A stretch of DNA of 64,000 nucleotides from Herbinix hemicellulosilytica (GTDB taxonomy: Bacteria; Bacillota; Clostridia; Lachnospirales; Lachnospiraceae): the NCBI RefSeq assembly GCF_002904165.1, contig NZ_CVTD020000015.1:186001-250000 (forward strand). The letters run 5' to 3'. This document shows positions 29,601 to 38,188 of the stretch, piece by piece. Below the pieces are notes generated by a model, which had not been told where the DNA came from, searched no databases, and saw only the letters and a list, made by a program, of their open reading frames with translations. Numbering within the stretch: position 1 is the stretch's first letter; the number at the start of each line of letters is the position of its first letter. Both the position numbers and the translations under genes were made by a program.

Positions 29601-29904
29601 TAGAAAGCAGGGTCCTTTCCTGATATGTTAATATGAACAGTAAAGCAGCCACCACATGTTTACAGGCTCCCTGGTCCTTTAGTCTGGAAGGGCAATTACA
29701 AGTGTAATCAAAAGACCCATCTTCCTGTTCTTCTATTGTAACAGAATATCTGTAGTTTCCCTGTACTTCCAGCCTATATGTTTTTGATGAATTCGAATAA
29801 GAAGCACTGACAACCCGATTTTCCTTGTAATATTGCAATCCTCTGGCATAGACCAAATCATTGGATGCCAGATTCCTAATCCCCGTCCGTGAAATTTGAA
29901 GCAT
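26680..29904 (-). CDS. SWIM zinc-finger SNF2-family helicase
   Basis: 1074 aa. The N-terminal SWIM zinc finger (YTCNCPSRLKDQGACKHVVA, CxC...CxH, about residues 67-86) is followed by a bacterial SNF2-associated region. The two RecA-like lobes carry Walker A DDMGLGKTLQS (about 635), a DEAQ box (FIDEAQFIKN, about 740) and the C-terminal helicase with GGTGLNLVGAD and YRIGQQNKVHV. Such proteins are ATP-driven DNA translocases, probably in repair or recombination; the precise role is unknown. The ATG at 29904 follows GAGGGG. It is a lone gene convergent with bioY. Confidence 0.95.
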   Translation of the reverse strand: MLQISRTGIRNLASNDLVYARGLQYYKENRVVSASYSNSSKTYRLEVQGNYRYSVTIEEQEDGSFDYTCNCPSRLKDQGACKHVVAALLFILTYQERTLLSTTKSPEERKIIQILDYFASQEETALVGETFSLEPTVTIPHMMKGDAARAYVSFHGGSNRKYKIQTIKKFLSDIYNNENFTLGKEFKYISGESTFDKFSQNIIDYLLEIYEIQEVVNSSLFSKVFSKSHVIMTRNMLLKFLNILDGNDFTLELYGKTYPNVRYVNGNPKIAFQLTMDDEAIIVDYKGKEAVIPITDTGELLYYDGVIYKPDKKFINNFKPFYNTLGRDNGPLVFKGEKKNRFLEHVLPRISETMELEVPEELKNRYISEELEASIYFDRHKYGIKAELRFRYGDYEFNSFGNANSGSYIIVRQRESEDAIISEILKLGFVPYKNYYLLKDEDLIYEFLAGKVKDLEGIAHLYYSEDFKKLGIRTPGNFTASVRVGSGINLLELDFSFDDVPKDEIKDLIHAYRVKKKYYRLKNGSFINLEEDNIEKLSKILAFLNVGSKDIEDNKVYLAKSHAVYLEKVFDEKSLKLNKDRNFAHLTERILNPSITDYKVPDGIQAQLRPYQITGYKWLRTLAEHELGGILADDMGLGKTLQSIVFMASVISENENKDLKPHCLIVCPTSLTYNWLDEFENFAPFIKAVVVNGNPQERKEIIENYKNYDVLITSYPLIRRDIALYENIDFNTIFIDEAQFIKNDASLNAKSVKRLKARHRFALTGTPIENSLSELWSIFDFIMPGYLHSHAKFVETYEKPILRDDKEALEDLHQLIAPFILRRMKKDVLTELPDKYESKVLTELSEEQKKIYVSYLENIRSEIRNELSEGGLEKSRMKILAALTRLRQICCHPATFLENYQGGSGKLDLLMELITEAIANDHRILVFSQFTSMLRIIEEELKDMNIPYFYLEGSTPTEERNESVKRFNQGEGSVFLISLKAGGTGLNLVGADTVIHYDPWWNPAVEEQATDRVYRIGQQNKVHVLKLITKGTIEEKIYKLQRKKKELSDTVITSKEVFINTLSREELEELFGPM

Positions 29905-30229
29905 ACTCAATACCCCTCACAAAATAAATTTTATATCCAACCATATATATTATCCATTTTGTTTCCATATGGTATGTATTTACAATTTTATTCTTACTCA
30001 AGGGCTCAAAAAATGCTATTATCCTGTTATTATATCACATTAAAAGCAAAAAGTGTATTTTATATAGCATCTTTTTTTAATTTTACACAGATTTACTTAT
30101 TAAATTTAATAATTCCATGTATAAGATAAATTGATAAATGCTTTTCAGATATTAATTGAAATTTTATTGTTTATATATTAGAATATTTCGTTAGAATAAA
30201 AAAATAATCCACAAAATATGGAGGTTTTC
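29905..30229. other. AT-rich divergent intergenic region
   Basis: Separates the SNF2 gene and pyrB. No PyrR attenuator or other leader structure is recognisable, and no clear promoter stands out. Confidence 0.4.
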
Positions 30230-31141
30230 ATGAAGCATATCATAAGTCCTACCGATCTGACTCTGGATGAGTTGGATGAATTATTAAGGCTTTCTGAGGA
30301 TATTTATAAAGATCCGAAGAAATACTCCGACGCTTGTTATAGAAAAAGGCTGGCAACTTTATTCTATGAGCCAAGTACCCGAACAAGACTAAGCTTTGAA
30401 GCCGCCATGTTAAACCTTGGCGGAAGTGTTATCGGTTTTTCATCAGCTGATAGCAGTTCCGCAGCAAAAGGCGAAAGCATCGCCGATACAATTCGAGTCG
30501 TTTCCTCTTACGCAGACATCTGCGCAATTCGTCATCCTAAAGAAGGCGCCCCCTTGGTCGCATCACTTCATTCATCCATTCCAGTTATCAATGCCGGTGA
30601 CGGCGGTCACAATCATCCCACTCAAACATTTACAGATCTATTTACCATAAAGCAGTTAAAAGGGCGGTTTGAAGGACTGACCGTTGGTTTTTGCGGCGAC
30701 CTGAAATTCGGCAGAACCGTTCACTCCTTAATTAGTGCCCTGTCAAGATATAGTAACATCAGATTTATCCTAATATCTCCCGATGAATTAAAAGTACCTG
30801 CATATATAAAAGACGAAATACTGGATGCAAATAATATTCCTTATGAGGAAGTAAGAAGTCTCGAAAAAGCAATTCCTTATCTTGATATCCTCTATATGAC
30901 CAGGGTACAGAAGGAACGCTTCTTTAATGAAGAAGACTATATCAGATTAAAAGACACCTATATCCTTGACAGCAACAAAATGGCTCTGGCTAAGGAGGAC
31001 ATGCTGGTACTGCATCCTCTTCCCCGGGTGAATGAAATTGCGGTAGAAGTCGATAATGACCCTAGGGCGGTTTACTTTAAGCAGGCCCAGTTCGGAGTAT
31101 ATTTAAGAATGGCACTTATAATGATGCTACTTAGGGATTAA
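30230..31141 (+). CDS. pyrB: aspartate carbamoyltransferase catalytic subunit
   Basis: Condenses aspartate and carbamoyl phosphate, the committed step of pyrimidine synthesis. 303 aa from the ATG at 30230 ([10 protein letters not shown]), after TGGAGG; a start four codons earlier overlaps the ribosome site. Motifs: [15 protein letters not shown] (carbamoyl-phosphate loop, about 41-55), HPTQTFTD (about 128) and HPLPRVNEI (about 260). It is followed after 14 bp by pyrI, giving the allosteric PyrBI holoenzyme. The rest of the pyr genes are not in the window. Confidence 0.97.
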   Translation: MKHIISPTDLTLDELDELLRLSEDIYKDPKKYSDACYRKRLATLFYEPSTRTRLSFEAAMLNLGGSVIGFSSADSSSAAKGESIADTIRVVSSYADICAIRHPKEGAPLVASLHSSIPVINAGDGGHNHPTQTFTDLFTIKQLKGRFEGLTVGFCGDLKFGRTVHSLISALSRYSNIRFILISPDELKVPAYIKDEILDANNIPYEEVRSLEKAIPYLDILYMTRVQKERFFNEEDYIRLKDTYILDSNKMALAKEDMLVLHPLPRVNEIAVEVDNDPRAVYFKQAQFGVYLRMALIMMLLRD

Positions 31142-31155
31142 GAAAGGAGGACCTT

Positions 31156-31617
31156 ATGTTAAATATAGATGTAATAAAACGCGGAATTGTTATTGACCAT
31201 ATAAAAGTCGGCGGTGCAATGAAAATTTACAACTATCTGAACCTGGAACATTTGGACTGCAGTGTGGCCATAATCAAAAACGCCAGAAGCAATAAGATGG
31301 GCCGCAAAGACATAATCAAAATAGAAGGTATGTTGGACGAAATAGATTTGGACATCCTGGGCGCAATAGATCCCAATATAACAATCAACATAATAGAAAA
31401 CGGAGAAATAATAGAAAAAAAGAATCCCAGGCTTCCCGAATACGTGGAAAACATCTTAAAATGCAAAAACCCAAGATGCATAACATCCGTAGAACATGGA
31501 ATCCCCCACTCATTTAAACTGACAGACAAGAAAAATGGAATTTACCGGTGTATCTACTGCGAACAGGCTTTTGACGGTGTCCCCTCAGTGGTGTCAGGTA
31601 CAGTTAATAAACTGTAA
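31156..31617 (+). CDS. pyrI: aspartate carbamoyltransferase regulatory subunit with repeat-derived tail
   Basis: 153 aa. N-terminal nucleotide-binding domain (VIKRGIVIDHIKVGGAMKIY) and C-terminal zinc domain with four Cys: CKNPRCI and YRCIYC (about residues 110-141), which contact the catalytic trimer. PyrI proteins normally stop just after the last Cys pair; here the frame continues into VSGTVNKL, encoded by the GTGTCAGGTAC repeat, which also gives the stop. The core is complete, so the tail is probably tolerated. RBS AAGGAGG precedes the ATG. Confidence 0.95.
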   Translation: MLNIDVIKRGIVIDHIKVGGAMKIYNYLNLEHLDCSVAIIKNARSNKMGRKDIIKIEGMLDEIDLDILGAIDPNITINIIENGEIIEKKNPRLPEYVENILKCKNPRCITSVEHGIPHSFKLTDKKNGIYRCIYCEQAFDGVPSVVSGTVNKL

Positions 31618-31645
31618 ACAAATTATGAACTTTCTGTAAATTCAA
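31591..31645 (+). repeat. interspersed GTGTCAGGTAC repeat, copy 2
   Basis: GTGTCAGGTACA followed by GTTAATAAACTGTAAAC and a TTATGAAC...TGTAAA segment, aligned with the left half of copy 1 (10596-10689). It overlaps the 3' end of pyrI and encodes its last codons. I see no matching right arm, so it looks like a half element. Confidence 0.7.
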
Positions 31646-31723
31646 AATCTTACCTAATCACATTTATAAGCACATACACCACAAAATATCAAACTCTTGC
31701 CGTAATTTAAATGCCTTATCCAA

Positions 31724-31833
31724 TGTACCGACCCCAAAAAGTTAGACCAAAAATCTGGCATTTGGAGGTCGGTACATATTTTTTATTGAGACAGTTTCTG
31801 CTGCCTCGCTGTTAGTCTAACATTTATAGAGCC
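31724..31833. mobile_element. terminator-like hairpin and possible IS3-family end remnant
   Basis: TGTACCGACC (31724-31733) pairs with GGTCGGTACA (31767-31776), followed by TATTTTTTATT; this can terminate pyrBI. The sequence TGTACCGACCCCAAAAAGTT followed by AGACC, and a later TTAGTCTAAC, resembles the terminal inverted repeat of IS150/IS3-group elements. No transposase is present, so at most a short remnant. Recognition is from memory of such ends. Confidence 0.4.
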
Positions 31834-31867
31834 AATACGTTAATAAAAGAGGTACCCATATTAATGA

Positions 31868-32449
31868 CTAGTATATTCCCATCCTGTCACAAACAACTTC
31901 CCAGTTGATGTTATCCATGAAACGATTTATGTACTCCGTCTTATTGTCCGCATACTGAAGGAAATAAGCATGCTCATATACATCAAGCACCAGTATCGGT
32001 GCCGAATAGGCTATATTGCCAAGGTCATGGGCATCAAGGCTGATATTTCTAAGCCTGTAACTTCTCTGGTCATAGCAAAGAACGGCCCATCCCCTGCTGG
32101 CTTTGGCGGTGGCTATAAAATCACTCTTCCAGTTATTGAAACTGCCAAAATACATCTCAAGCTGCCCTATGGTCATTTGGTCCGGCATTTTCATTTTGCC
32201 GCCTATATTTTCAAAATATAATTCATGAAGAATCACACCGTTTAACGCATAAGTTTCTCCTCTTTTGCATTCTCTATAGAAGCTGAAGGTTGCATTTGCC
32301 TTATCCCTCTCGGGATTATTAGTAAGTATACGGTCAATCTCATTTATTTTATCCACGTACCCTTCATACAGCCTAATATGCGCTTCAAACTGCTGTTTAT
32401 TTATTACGGTAATATCGTCTGTATACTGAAATCTGATTTTTTCAATCAT
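31868..32449 (-). CDS. divergent Fe/Mn superoxide dismutase family protein
   Basis: 193 aa. Four metal-ligand positions of the family can be placed: His in FEAHIRLYEGYV (residue 24), His in VILHELYFENIGG (about 76), and Asp and His in LVLDVYEHAYFLQY (about 155-159). The HELYFEN form is typical of a clostridial/archaeal branch rather than of classical SodA. It would remove superoxide, an oxidative defence in an anaerobe. RBS AAAGGGGG precedes the ATG at 32449. Activity is inferred from ligands only. Confidence 0.8.
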   Translation of the reverse strand: MIEKIRFQYTDDITVINKQQFEAHIRLYEGYVDKINEIDRILTNNPERDKANATFSFYRECKRGETYALNGVILHELYFENIGGKMKMPDQMTIGQLEMYFGSFNNWKSDFIATAKASRGWAVLCYDQRSYRLRNISLDAHDLGNIAYSAPILVLDVYEHAYFLQYADNKTEYINRFMDNINWEVVCDRMGIY

Positions 32450-32510
32450 AAAAAGCCCCCTTTATTTTAATGTATGAATACCGGTCTATGACAAGCCGTA
32501 TTCATCACTA

Positions 32511-32622
32511 AAATATACGAGGCTTTTTTTAACTTATTCCTATATTTTAAAATATACTAGGCTTATTTACTTATTCCTATATTTTAAATATACGAAGCTT
32601 TTTAACTTATCCTATATTTTAA
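32511..32622. repeat. three degenerate tandem repeats of 35-40 bp
   Basis: Three head-to-tail copies, 32511-32550, 32551-32587 and 32588-32622, each containing AATATACKARGCTT and TTATTCCTATATTTTAA-like parts. The last overlaps the fhs stop codon. Most differences are short deletions in A/T runs. Confidence 0.75.
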
Positions 32623-34289
32623 AACAAACCTACGATTCTGCCGTTCTCATCCACATCAATTTTTTCGGCAGCAGGAATTTTAGGAAGTCCTGGCATGGTC
32701 ATCATGGTTCCGGTAATTGCAACCACAAAACCGGCACCCGCCGATACATATACTTCTCTTATATTGACAGTAAATCCGGTTGGACGGCCTAATTTGCTTG
32801 GATCATCGGACAGGGAATACTGATTTTTTGCCATACATATGGGCAGATTTCCATATCCCAGTTCTTCCAGCTTCTTTATCGCACTGTCGGCGGCAGGATC
32901 ATATGTTACCTTGCCCGCACCGTATATTTCTTTTGCTATGATTTCAATCTTTTCTTTAATAGGCAGGTTTAAATCATATAGCGGCTTGTAGTTGCTTTGC
33001 TTTTCTTCCATTGTCTTAAGAAGCTTTTCAGCCAGGTCAATGCCACCCTTTCCGCCTTTTTCCCATACTTCGCAAAGAGAAAATTCACAATTTCTTTCTT
33101 CGCAAAAATGCCTTACAAAATCAATTTCTGCAGGTGTATCTGTCATAAAGCGGTTTAGGGCTACCACCACTGGTATGCCGAATTTCTGTACATTCTCAAT
33201 ATGCTTTTCCAGATTTACAATGCCTTTCTTTAAAGCATCCAAATTTTCGGCTGAAAACTCGGTTTTTGGAATACCGCCGTTATATTTAAGAGCGCGTATT
33301 GTTGCAACGAGAACAACAGCATCTGGTTTAATGCCCGCAGCCCTGCACTTGATATTTAAAAATTTCTCGGCTCCAAGGTCTGCCCCAAAACCTGCTTCCG
33401 TAACAACTACATCGGCAAGCTTTAAAGCCATCTTTGTTGCCCTTATACTGTTACATCCGTGGGCAATATTGGCAAATGGACCCCCATGAACAATAGCCGG
33501 AGTATTTTCAAGAGTTTGAATAAGATTAGGTTTCATGGCATCTTTAAGCAGAGCCGCCATAGCTCCTACCGCTTTCAAATCCTTGGCAAATACAGGTTTT
33601 CCGTCATAAGTATATGCAACAACAATTCTCCCCAGTCTTTCTTTTAGGTCCTCCATGTTTTCGGCCAGGCACAATACGGCCATGATTTCCGATGCCACAG
33701 TAATTACAAAATGGTCTTCACGGACCACTCCGTCCGCTTTCCTTCCGAGTCCTACAACAATATTTCTAAGTACCCGGTCATTTATATCAACACAGCGTTT
33801 CCATACAATCTGGTTAGGGTCTATATTTAACTCATTGCCCTGGTGAATATGGTTGTCCAGCATTGCCGCAAGCAAATTGTTGGCTGATGTTACCGCATGA
33901 AAATCTCCGGTAAAATGCAAATTCAAATCTTCCATAGGCACCACCTGGGCATATCCGCCACCGGCTGCGCCGCCCTTTATTCCGAAGCAGGGTCCTAAAG
34001 AAGGTTCACGTAAGGCTACAACGGATTTTATGTTCATCTTTCCTAATGCCTGCCCAAGCCCTATGGTAGTCGTTGTCTTTCCTTCTCCTGCGGGTGTCGG
34101 ATTTATGGCCGTAACCAGTATGAGTTTTCCGTCGGGTCTGTCTTTTATCTTTTCCCATAATTCATCAGAAAGTTTAGCTTTATACTTCCCGTAATACTCC
34201 AAATCCTCCTCCGGAATTGATAACTTTTTAGCCACTTCACTTATGTGCTTTAAATTTGCTTTCTGAGCTATCTGTATATCGGACTTCAT
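32619..34289 (-). CDS. fhs: formate-tetrahydrofolate ligase
   Basis: Makes 10-formyl-tetrahydrofolate from formate, THF and ATP, for purine and one-carbon metabolism. 556 aa, full length. The ATP-binding loop [18 protein letters not shown] lies at about residues 64-81 and [20 protein letters not shown] at about 94-113, both family hallmarks. Start at 34289 ([14 protein letters not shown]) with GGGAAAAG upstream. It stands as a single gene; its stop lies within a tandem repeat. Confidence 0.97.
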   Translation of the reverse strand: MKSDIQIAQKANLKHISEVAKKLSIPEEDLEYYGKYKAKLSDELWEKIKDRPDGKLILVTAINPTPAGEGKTTTTIGLGQALGKMNIKSVVALREPSLGPCFGIKGGAAGGGYAQVVPMEDLNLHFTGDFHAVTSANNLLAAMLDNHIHQGNELNIDPNQIVWKRCVDINDRVLRNIVVGLGRKADGVVREDHFVITVASEIMAVLCLAENMEDLKERLGRIVVAYTYDGKPVFAKDLKAVGAMAALLKDAMKPNLIQTLENTPAIVHGGPFANIAHGCNSIRATKMALKLADVVVTEAGFGADLGAEKFLNIKCRAAGIKPDAVVLVATIRALKYNGGIPKTEFSAENLDALKKGIVNLEKHIENVQKFGIPVVVALNRFMTDTPAEIDFVRHFCEERNCEFSLCEVWEKGGKGGIDLAEKLLKTMEEKQSNYKPLYDLNLPIKEKIEIIAKEIYGAGKVTYDPAADSAIKKLEELGYGNLPICMAKNQYSLSDDPSKLGRPTGFTVNIREVYVSAGAGFVVAITGTMMTMPGLPKIPAAEKIDVDENGRIVGLF

Positions 34290-34604
34290 CTTTTCCCAGC
34301 CTTTCTGTATATTATAACTAAAACTATTGTAGCATATGAAATAATGAGGTCAAGTTAAAAATGGCAATATAACCAATAACTTATGCTTATATATGTTAAT
34401 TTTCTCCAATGATTAGATTTTGTAACACATAATATTTTATCAACAGATTTTAATTCTCTCCACCAATATGATTACTCTACTTTAAGGATACTTCTTTATC
34501 GATTAATAATGGAGCGTATTAGCTTATCTAAAATGTGTCATTTTATTTTGTTAGAAACTCTTATTTTTTTGCTTACCCTAATCAAGTTAATATTTCTTAT
34601 TATA
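34290..34604. other. AT-rich divergent intergenic region
   Basis: Between fhs and gph; no ORF or structure noted apart from the gph promoter that follows. Confidence 0.4.
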
Positions 34605-34633
34605 TTGGCACAAATGAATAAATTTGATATAAT
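34605..34633 (+). promoter_or_regulatory. gph promoter
   Basis: TTGGCA (34605-34610), a 17-bp spacer and TATAAT (34628-34633), 92 bp before the gph start. Confidence 0.8.
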
Positions 34634-34725
34634 ATACAGGCTATGAGTATTTTTAAAGATTTATATCAATTCTTAAAACATAAAAAAAGTAACTTTAATC
34701 ATATTACTGCAGAAAGGAATTTACT

Positions 34726-35373
34726 ATGAAATACGACACTATTATTTTTGACCTGGACGGAACATTACTGAATACATTGGATGATTTAAAAGACAGCCTC
34801 AATTTTGCACTGGCCAAACATGGCTATGAAGAAAAAACCCTTGAGGAAGTCAGAAGATTTGTCGGGAACGGTGTACAAAAACTTGTGGAACGTTCTCTGC
34901 CGGCAAACACATCCACCGAAGATATGCAAAAGTGTCTTGCCACCTTCAAAGAACATTACAAAGACAATATGCAAAACAAGACCAGGCCTTATGACGGAAT
35001 AAAAGAATTACTGGCTGAGCTTAAAAACAGCAATTATCGTATGGCTATAGTATCAAACAAATTCGATGCAGCGGTTAAGGCATTGGTAAAAGACTATTTT
35101 GGCGAGTATATTACAGTTGCCATTGGGGAATCTGCGACCGTTAAAAGTAAACCTGCTCCCGACAGTGTTTATGCAGCAATAAAAGAAATGGGCTCAGACA
35201 TTAAAAATGCTATTTTTGTAGGGGATTCAGAAACAGACGTTCAAACCGCCAAGAATGCCGGTCTGCCTTGTGTCGGCGTAACCTGGGGTTTTCGCACCCG
35301 TGACATATTATTAAAAGAAGGAGCCGATTACATAATCGATACTCCTAAGGAATTACTGGATATCATAAAGTAA
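34726..35373 (+). CDS. gph: phosphoglycolate phosphatase-like HAD hydrolase
   Basis: 215 aa. HAD motif I FDLDGTLLNT (residues 8-17, nucleophile Asp8), motif II IVSNK (about 107), motif III Lys in SKPAPDSVY, motif IV FVGDSETDVQTA (about 165). A helical cap lies between I and II, typical of Gph/PpaX. Likely substrate phosphoglycolate or pyrophosphate; sequence alone cannot choose. RBS GAAAGGA precedes the ATG. Confidence 0.85.
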   Translation: MKYDTIIFDLDGTLLNTLDDLKDSLNFALAKHGYEEKTLEEVRRFVGNGVQKLVERSLPANTSTEDMQKCLATFKEHYKDNMQNKTRPYDGIKELLAELKNSNYRMAIVSNKFDAAVKALVKDYFGEYITVAIGESATVKSKPAPDSVYAAIKEMGSDIKNAIFVGDSETDVQTAKNAGLPCVGVTWGFRTRDILLKEGADYIIDTPKELLDIIK

Positions 35374-35571
35374 TTTTTAGATTTTTTATCATATGAATGG
35401 TCAAACCGGCTATATATTATTTAAAATTTTTTAAATAATACCTAAATTTATAAGTTTTATTAAGTATAAATTATTTTTAATTTTAAGGTTTTTATTTAAC
35501 TTGTTCCTATTGTTAAAGAATGGGTTAGCTTAATCATTTTTGCTCATTTATGCTATATATAGATTATAGAT

Positions 35572-35611
35572 AAATGCCGGATTATGCTGTAGCGCATATT
35601 CCGGCATTTTT
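35572..35611 (+). terminator. Rho-independent terminator
   Basis: AAATGCCGG / CCGGCATTT stem with TTTTTAT after it on the plus strand, about 200 bp after gph. The 3' arm reversed gives only a weak T-run for the convergent ATP-grasp gene. Confidence 0.75.
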
Positions 35612-35717
35612 ATAAAATATTTTAGTGTATTAAGGTATGCATATCCCAAACAAGACTTTATGGAGGTAACCGTTCTTCCATTAAGAAAAATAATTTTCGA
35701 CACTTCCTTAAATTGGT

Positions 35718-36599
35718 CTATTTAATTTTCCCTTTTCTTTTTAGGTCCTCAATAATATACTTCAAATATAGTTCAACAATATTGATATCCGAGCATTTAT
35801 ACAGCATACGAGAGCCAACCACATCTTCAATCTCGTTAAATATAAGTTCTCCCTTATCACCGATCAGAAAATCAATCCCTACCAATCCGAATTCAAACTC
35901 CCGGATAATTGTTTGGACCAAACTTATTTCCTCTTCATTAAGATTATATAGCCTCACATCCCCTCCTAAGGAAAAATTGGCCCTAAACCCTTCTTTTGAT
36001 GTCCGCAAAACCGCAGCGATAATTTCTTTACCTATAACATAAACCCTAAGATCCTGATGTTTCATCCCTGTCAAGGGCTGAACCACCACATCCGAAGAGC
36101 CTATACCATTAATTATCTCGTCAAAACGGTCTTTAAAATCCTTAAGACTTTCAACCAAAAATACCTGCCTGCCCCCGTGTCCGTCCACCGCTTTAATTAC
36201 CGTGTTATAAGATATATCCAAACCGTTCTTTACCTGAAAATTCCTGTAAAAGCAAGTATCCACCATGGGTATTCCTGTTTTTGCCAGATATTGATAAGTC
36301 TTAGCCTTATCGTTGCAGATTTCGGATACAAAAGAATTATTATAGACCGGAATTCCCATAAGTTCCATATGTTTTGACAAAAGCGGATATATTGCCCTGA
36401 CAACAGCAAAATCGGGAAGTTTTAAATCCATTGTTCGGTGAGTTAAAAAAATTCTTCCGTTTTTAACCCCGAATTTTATATCTTCAATCAAAAGCAGCCT
36501 GAAATTAACTCCCAGCTTCTTTCCTTCTTCTATATAAAAATCTATATAATGCTTATTGTAATCGGCACTTTCTTTAAAATAAACCAGCCACGCTTCCAA
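35718..36599 (-). CDS. RimK-like ATP-grasp ligase (second of a pair)
   Basis: About 293 aa. The N-terminal domain is Rossmann-like; the ATP-grasp shows VIKAVDGHGGRQVFLVES (Lys and Gly-rich loop, about 137-154), VQPLTGMKHQDLRVYVIG (about 187) and the metal site GIDFLIGDKGELIFNEIEDV (about 248-267; Asn-Glu). RimK/LysX relatives form amide bonds between a carboxylate and an amine. I prefer a TTG start at 36599, spaced correctly from GGAGG; an ATG six codons upstream has a poor site. It follows the DMT transporter and a second ATP-grasp gene in the same direction. Confidence 0.8.
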   Translation of the reverse strand: MEAWLVYFKESADYNKHYIDFYIEEGKKLGVNFRLLLIEDIKFGVKNGRIFLTHRTMDLKLPDFAVVRAIYPLLSKHMELMGIPVYNNSFVSEICNDKAKTYQYLAKTGIPMVDTCFYRNFQVKNGLDISYNTVIKAVDGHGGRQVFLVESLKDFKDRFDEIINGIGSSDVVVQPLTGMKHQDLRVYVIGKEIIAAVLRTSKEGFRANFSLGGDVRLYNLNEEEISLVQTIIREFEFGLVGIDFLIGDKGELIFNEIEDVVGSRMLYKCSDINIVELYLKYIIEDLKRKGKIK

Positions 36600-36857
36600 T
36601 CTTCTGCCTCCAAACATTTTATAAAAATTGATTTCCTTATATCTGCAAAATATCCCGATAACTATAATATAATAATGGTTTTAGGTATTTAAAAGCCCTC
36701 ATTCATTTGTATTTTTCCTACGTCATTTCGAATATATTAATACATTTCAGTTTTATGGTAACATCATGTATTGCTTGTGTCAAATCCCCCTATTTTTAGT
36801 TTTTAATAAAAATCAAATAAACCTTTTAAAGTAAACCGTCAAATAGGATAAATTCTA

Positions 36858-36894
36858 AAAATATAAAAGCAGCTATTAACTATTAAATAGCTGC
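36858..36894 (-). terminator. terminator after the DMT transporter gene
   Basis: GCAGCTATT / AATAGCTGC stem (36869-36894) followed on the minus strand by TTTTATATTTTT. Confidence 0.75.
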
Positions 36895-36934
36895 CTTATT
36901 TAACATTATATTATTTAGCATATTATTTAGCCCG

Positions 36935-37783
36935 TTATATAACTCCTATCATAATTCCGGTTAAAATAACTGCGGCGCAAAGCAATTTATAGGCAATATT
37001 CTTTTCCTTAAATAAAAACTTTCCTGCAAGAATTGCAACGAGACACCCCGATTGCTTTATTAATGTCATTACCGTAACTTTACTTCCTTCCATCCCGTTG
37101 GCTATAAATAGAGCCCTGTCTGCAATGATAAACAAAAAACTCATAAGCCATATCCAGCCGTTTTTAAAAGCACTTTTCCACCTTATTTTTGCCTTTGCTA
37201 TAAAGATATAAAGCATATAAAACAAAAGTAAAAATAACATATACCAATACTGCAGCTGAGAACTGGTTACGCTTTTCATAAGTATTTTGTCCATAAGGCC
37301 CGATAAAGCATTAAGAAGGCATGACAGTATAGCCAACACTACATATACAGTTTCAACGCCTTCTGCCTTGTTTGATGACATCTTTCTTGTTCTGTTGAGC
37401 ATAAAAAGCCCCAGGCATACCAACAAGAGGCCGGCTATCTGATATACCGAAAGCACTTCCTTTAATACCGCAAGACCCAGTAATGTTGAAAACAAGACCC
37501 TTGATAAATCCAGTACCCCGTATATACTGATCGGCATCTTGTCAATTGCCTTAAATCCGAATAACCAGGCCAAAAATATGACAAATGATTTTATTGCTAT
37601 CCAAAATAAAAAAGATGGATTAATCCCCATCGCATTCTTGCTGTCCGGAAGGATAATTACAAAAGCCAGGGCTGTATATACAATTAGGACTTCCATTACA
37701 GTACTGCTTATCAGAGCTTTTTTCTTAATAACTTCCCTTGCACCTTTTATTAAACCATAAAGTAATACTAACAGAATCCACAT
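36935..37783 (-). CDS. EamA/DMT-family transporter
   Basis: 282 aa with about ten transmembrane helices in two EamA halves (for example IYGVLDLSRVLFSTLLGLAV and MTLIKQSGCLVAILAGKFLF). Start at MWILLVLLYGLIKG (37783), after AGGTAGG; a longer start at 37804 lacks one. DMT proteins export or import small metabolites. Placed between two RimK-like ligases, it may move their substrate or product (inference). Confidence 0.85.
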   Translation of the reverse strand: MWILLVLLYGLIKGAREVIKKKALISSTVMEVLIVYTALAFVIILPDSKNAMGINPSFLFWIAIKSFVIFLAWLFGFKAIDKMPISIYGVLDLSRVLFSTLLGLAVLKEVLSVYQIAGLLLVCLGLFMLNRTRKMSSNKAEGVETVYVVLAILSCLLNALSGLMDKILMKSVTSSQLQYWYMLFLLLFYMLYIFIAKAKIRWKSAFKNGWIWLMSFLFIIADRALFIANGMEGSKVTVMTLIKQSGCLVAILAGKFLFKEKNIAYKLLCAAVILTGIMIGVI

Positions 37784-37953
37784 GTCAAACCTACCTGTCT
37801 GCATAAAATCCTGTTACATATTACCTTATAATTTTTGTCATGTCTATGGACGATATGACGATATTTGATTTAAAAACTCACATTTTAAAGACAAATTTAC
37901 ATAACTTTTTAAACTCAGCCGGTCAGAAGATTTTTAAATATTCTATTTACATT

Positions 37954-37978
37954 GCCGGCGACATACCGGCTTTTTTTT
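37954..37978 (+). terminator. orphan plus-strand terminator
   Basis: GCCGG / CCGGC hairpin with an eight-T tail on the plus strand. All neighbouring genes are on the minus strand, and the nearest plus gene (gph) ends 2.5 kb earlier behind its own terminator. It may end an antisense or small RNA. The rest of the 37784-38188 gap holds only the minus-strand terminator listed next. Confidence 0.55.
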
Positions 37979-38073
37979 GTTTCTGTTCCGACAGGATTAA
38001 TTACTTTATAAATTAATCAAAAAAATTCAAAATCTAAACTGATATGTTACTCTGATAAGATTACTTTCCTATT

Positions 38074-38099
38074 AAAAATGCTGCAGAAATATCTGCAGC
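38074..38099 (-). terminator. terminator after the first ATP-grasp gene
   Basis: GCTGCAG / CTGCAGC stem followed on the minus strand by ATTTTTAAT, about 90 bp after the stop. Confidence 0.7.
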
Positions 38100-38188
38100 G
38101 TACTATAAATCGATTAAATGGCAGCTCAATAAATTATCCATTTAAATATTGGGTAACATTGCCTTATAATATTTTTTTACTATAAGTT

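Noticed and set aside
29905-30229. PyrR-type attenuator before pyrB
   Set aside because: No anti-antiterminator consensus or terminator hairpin found.
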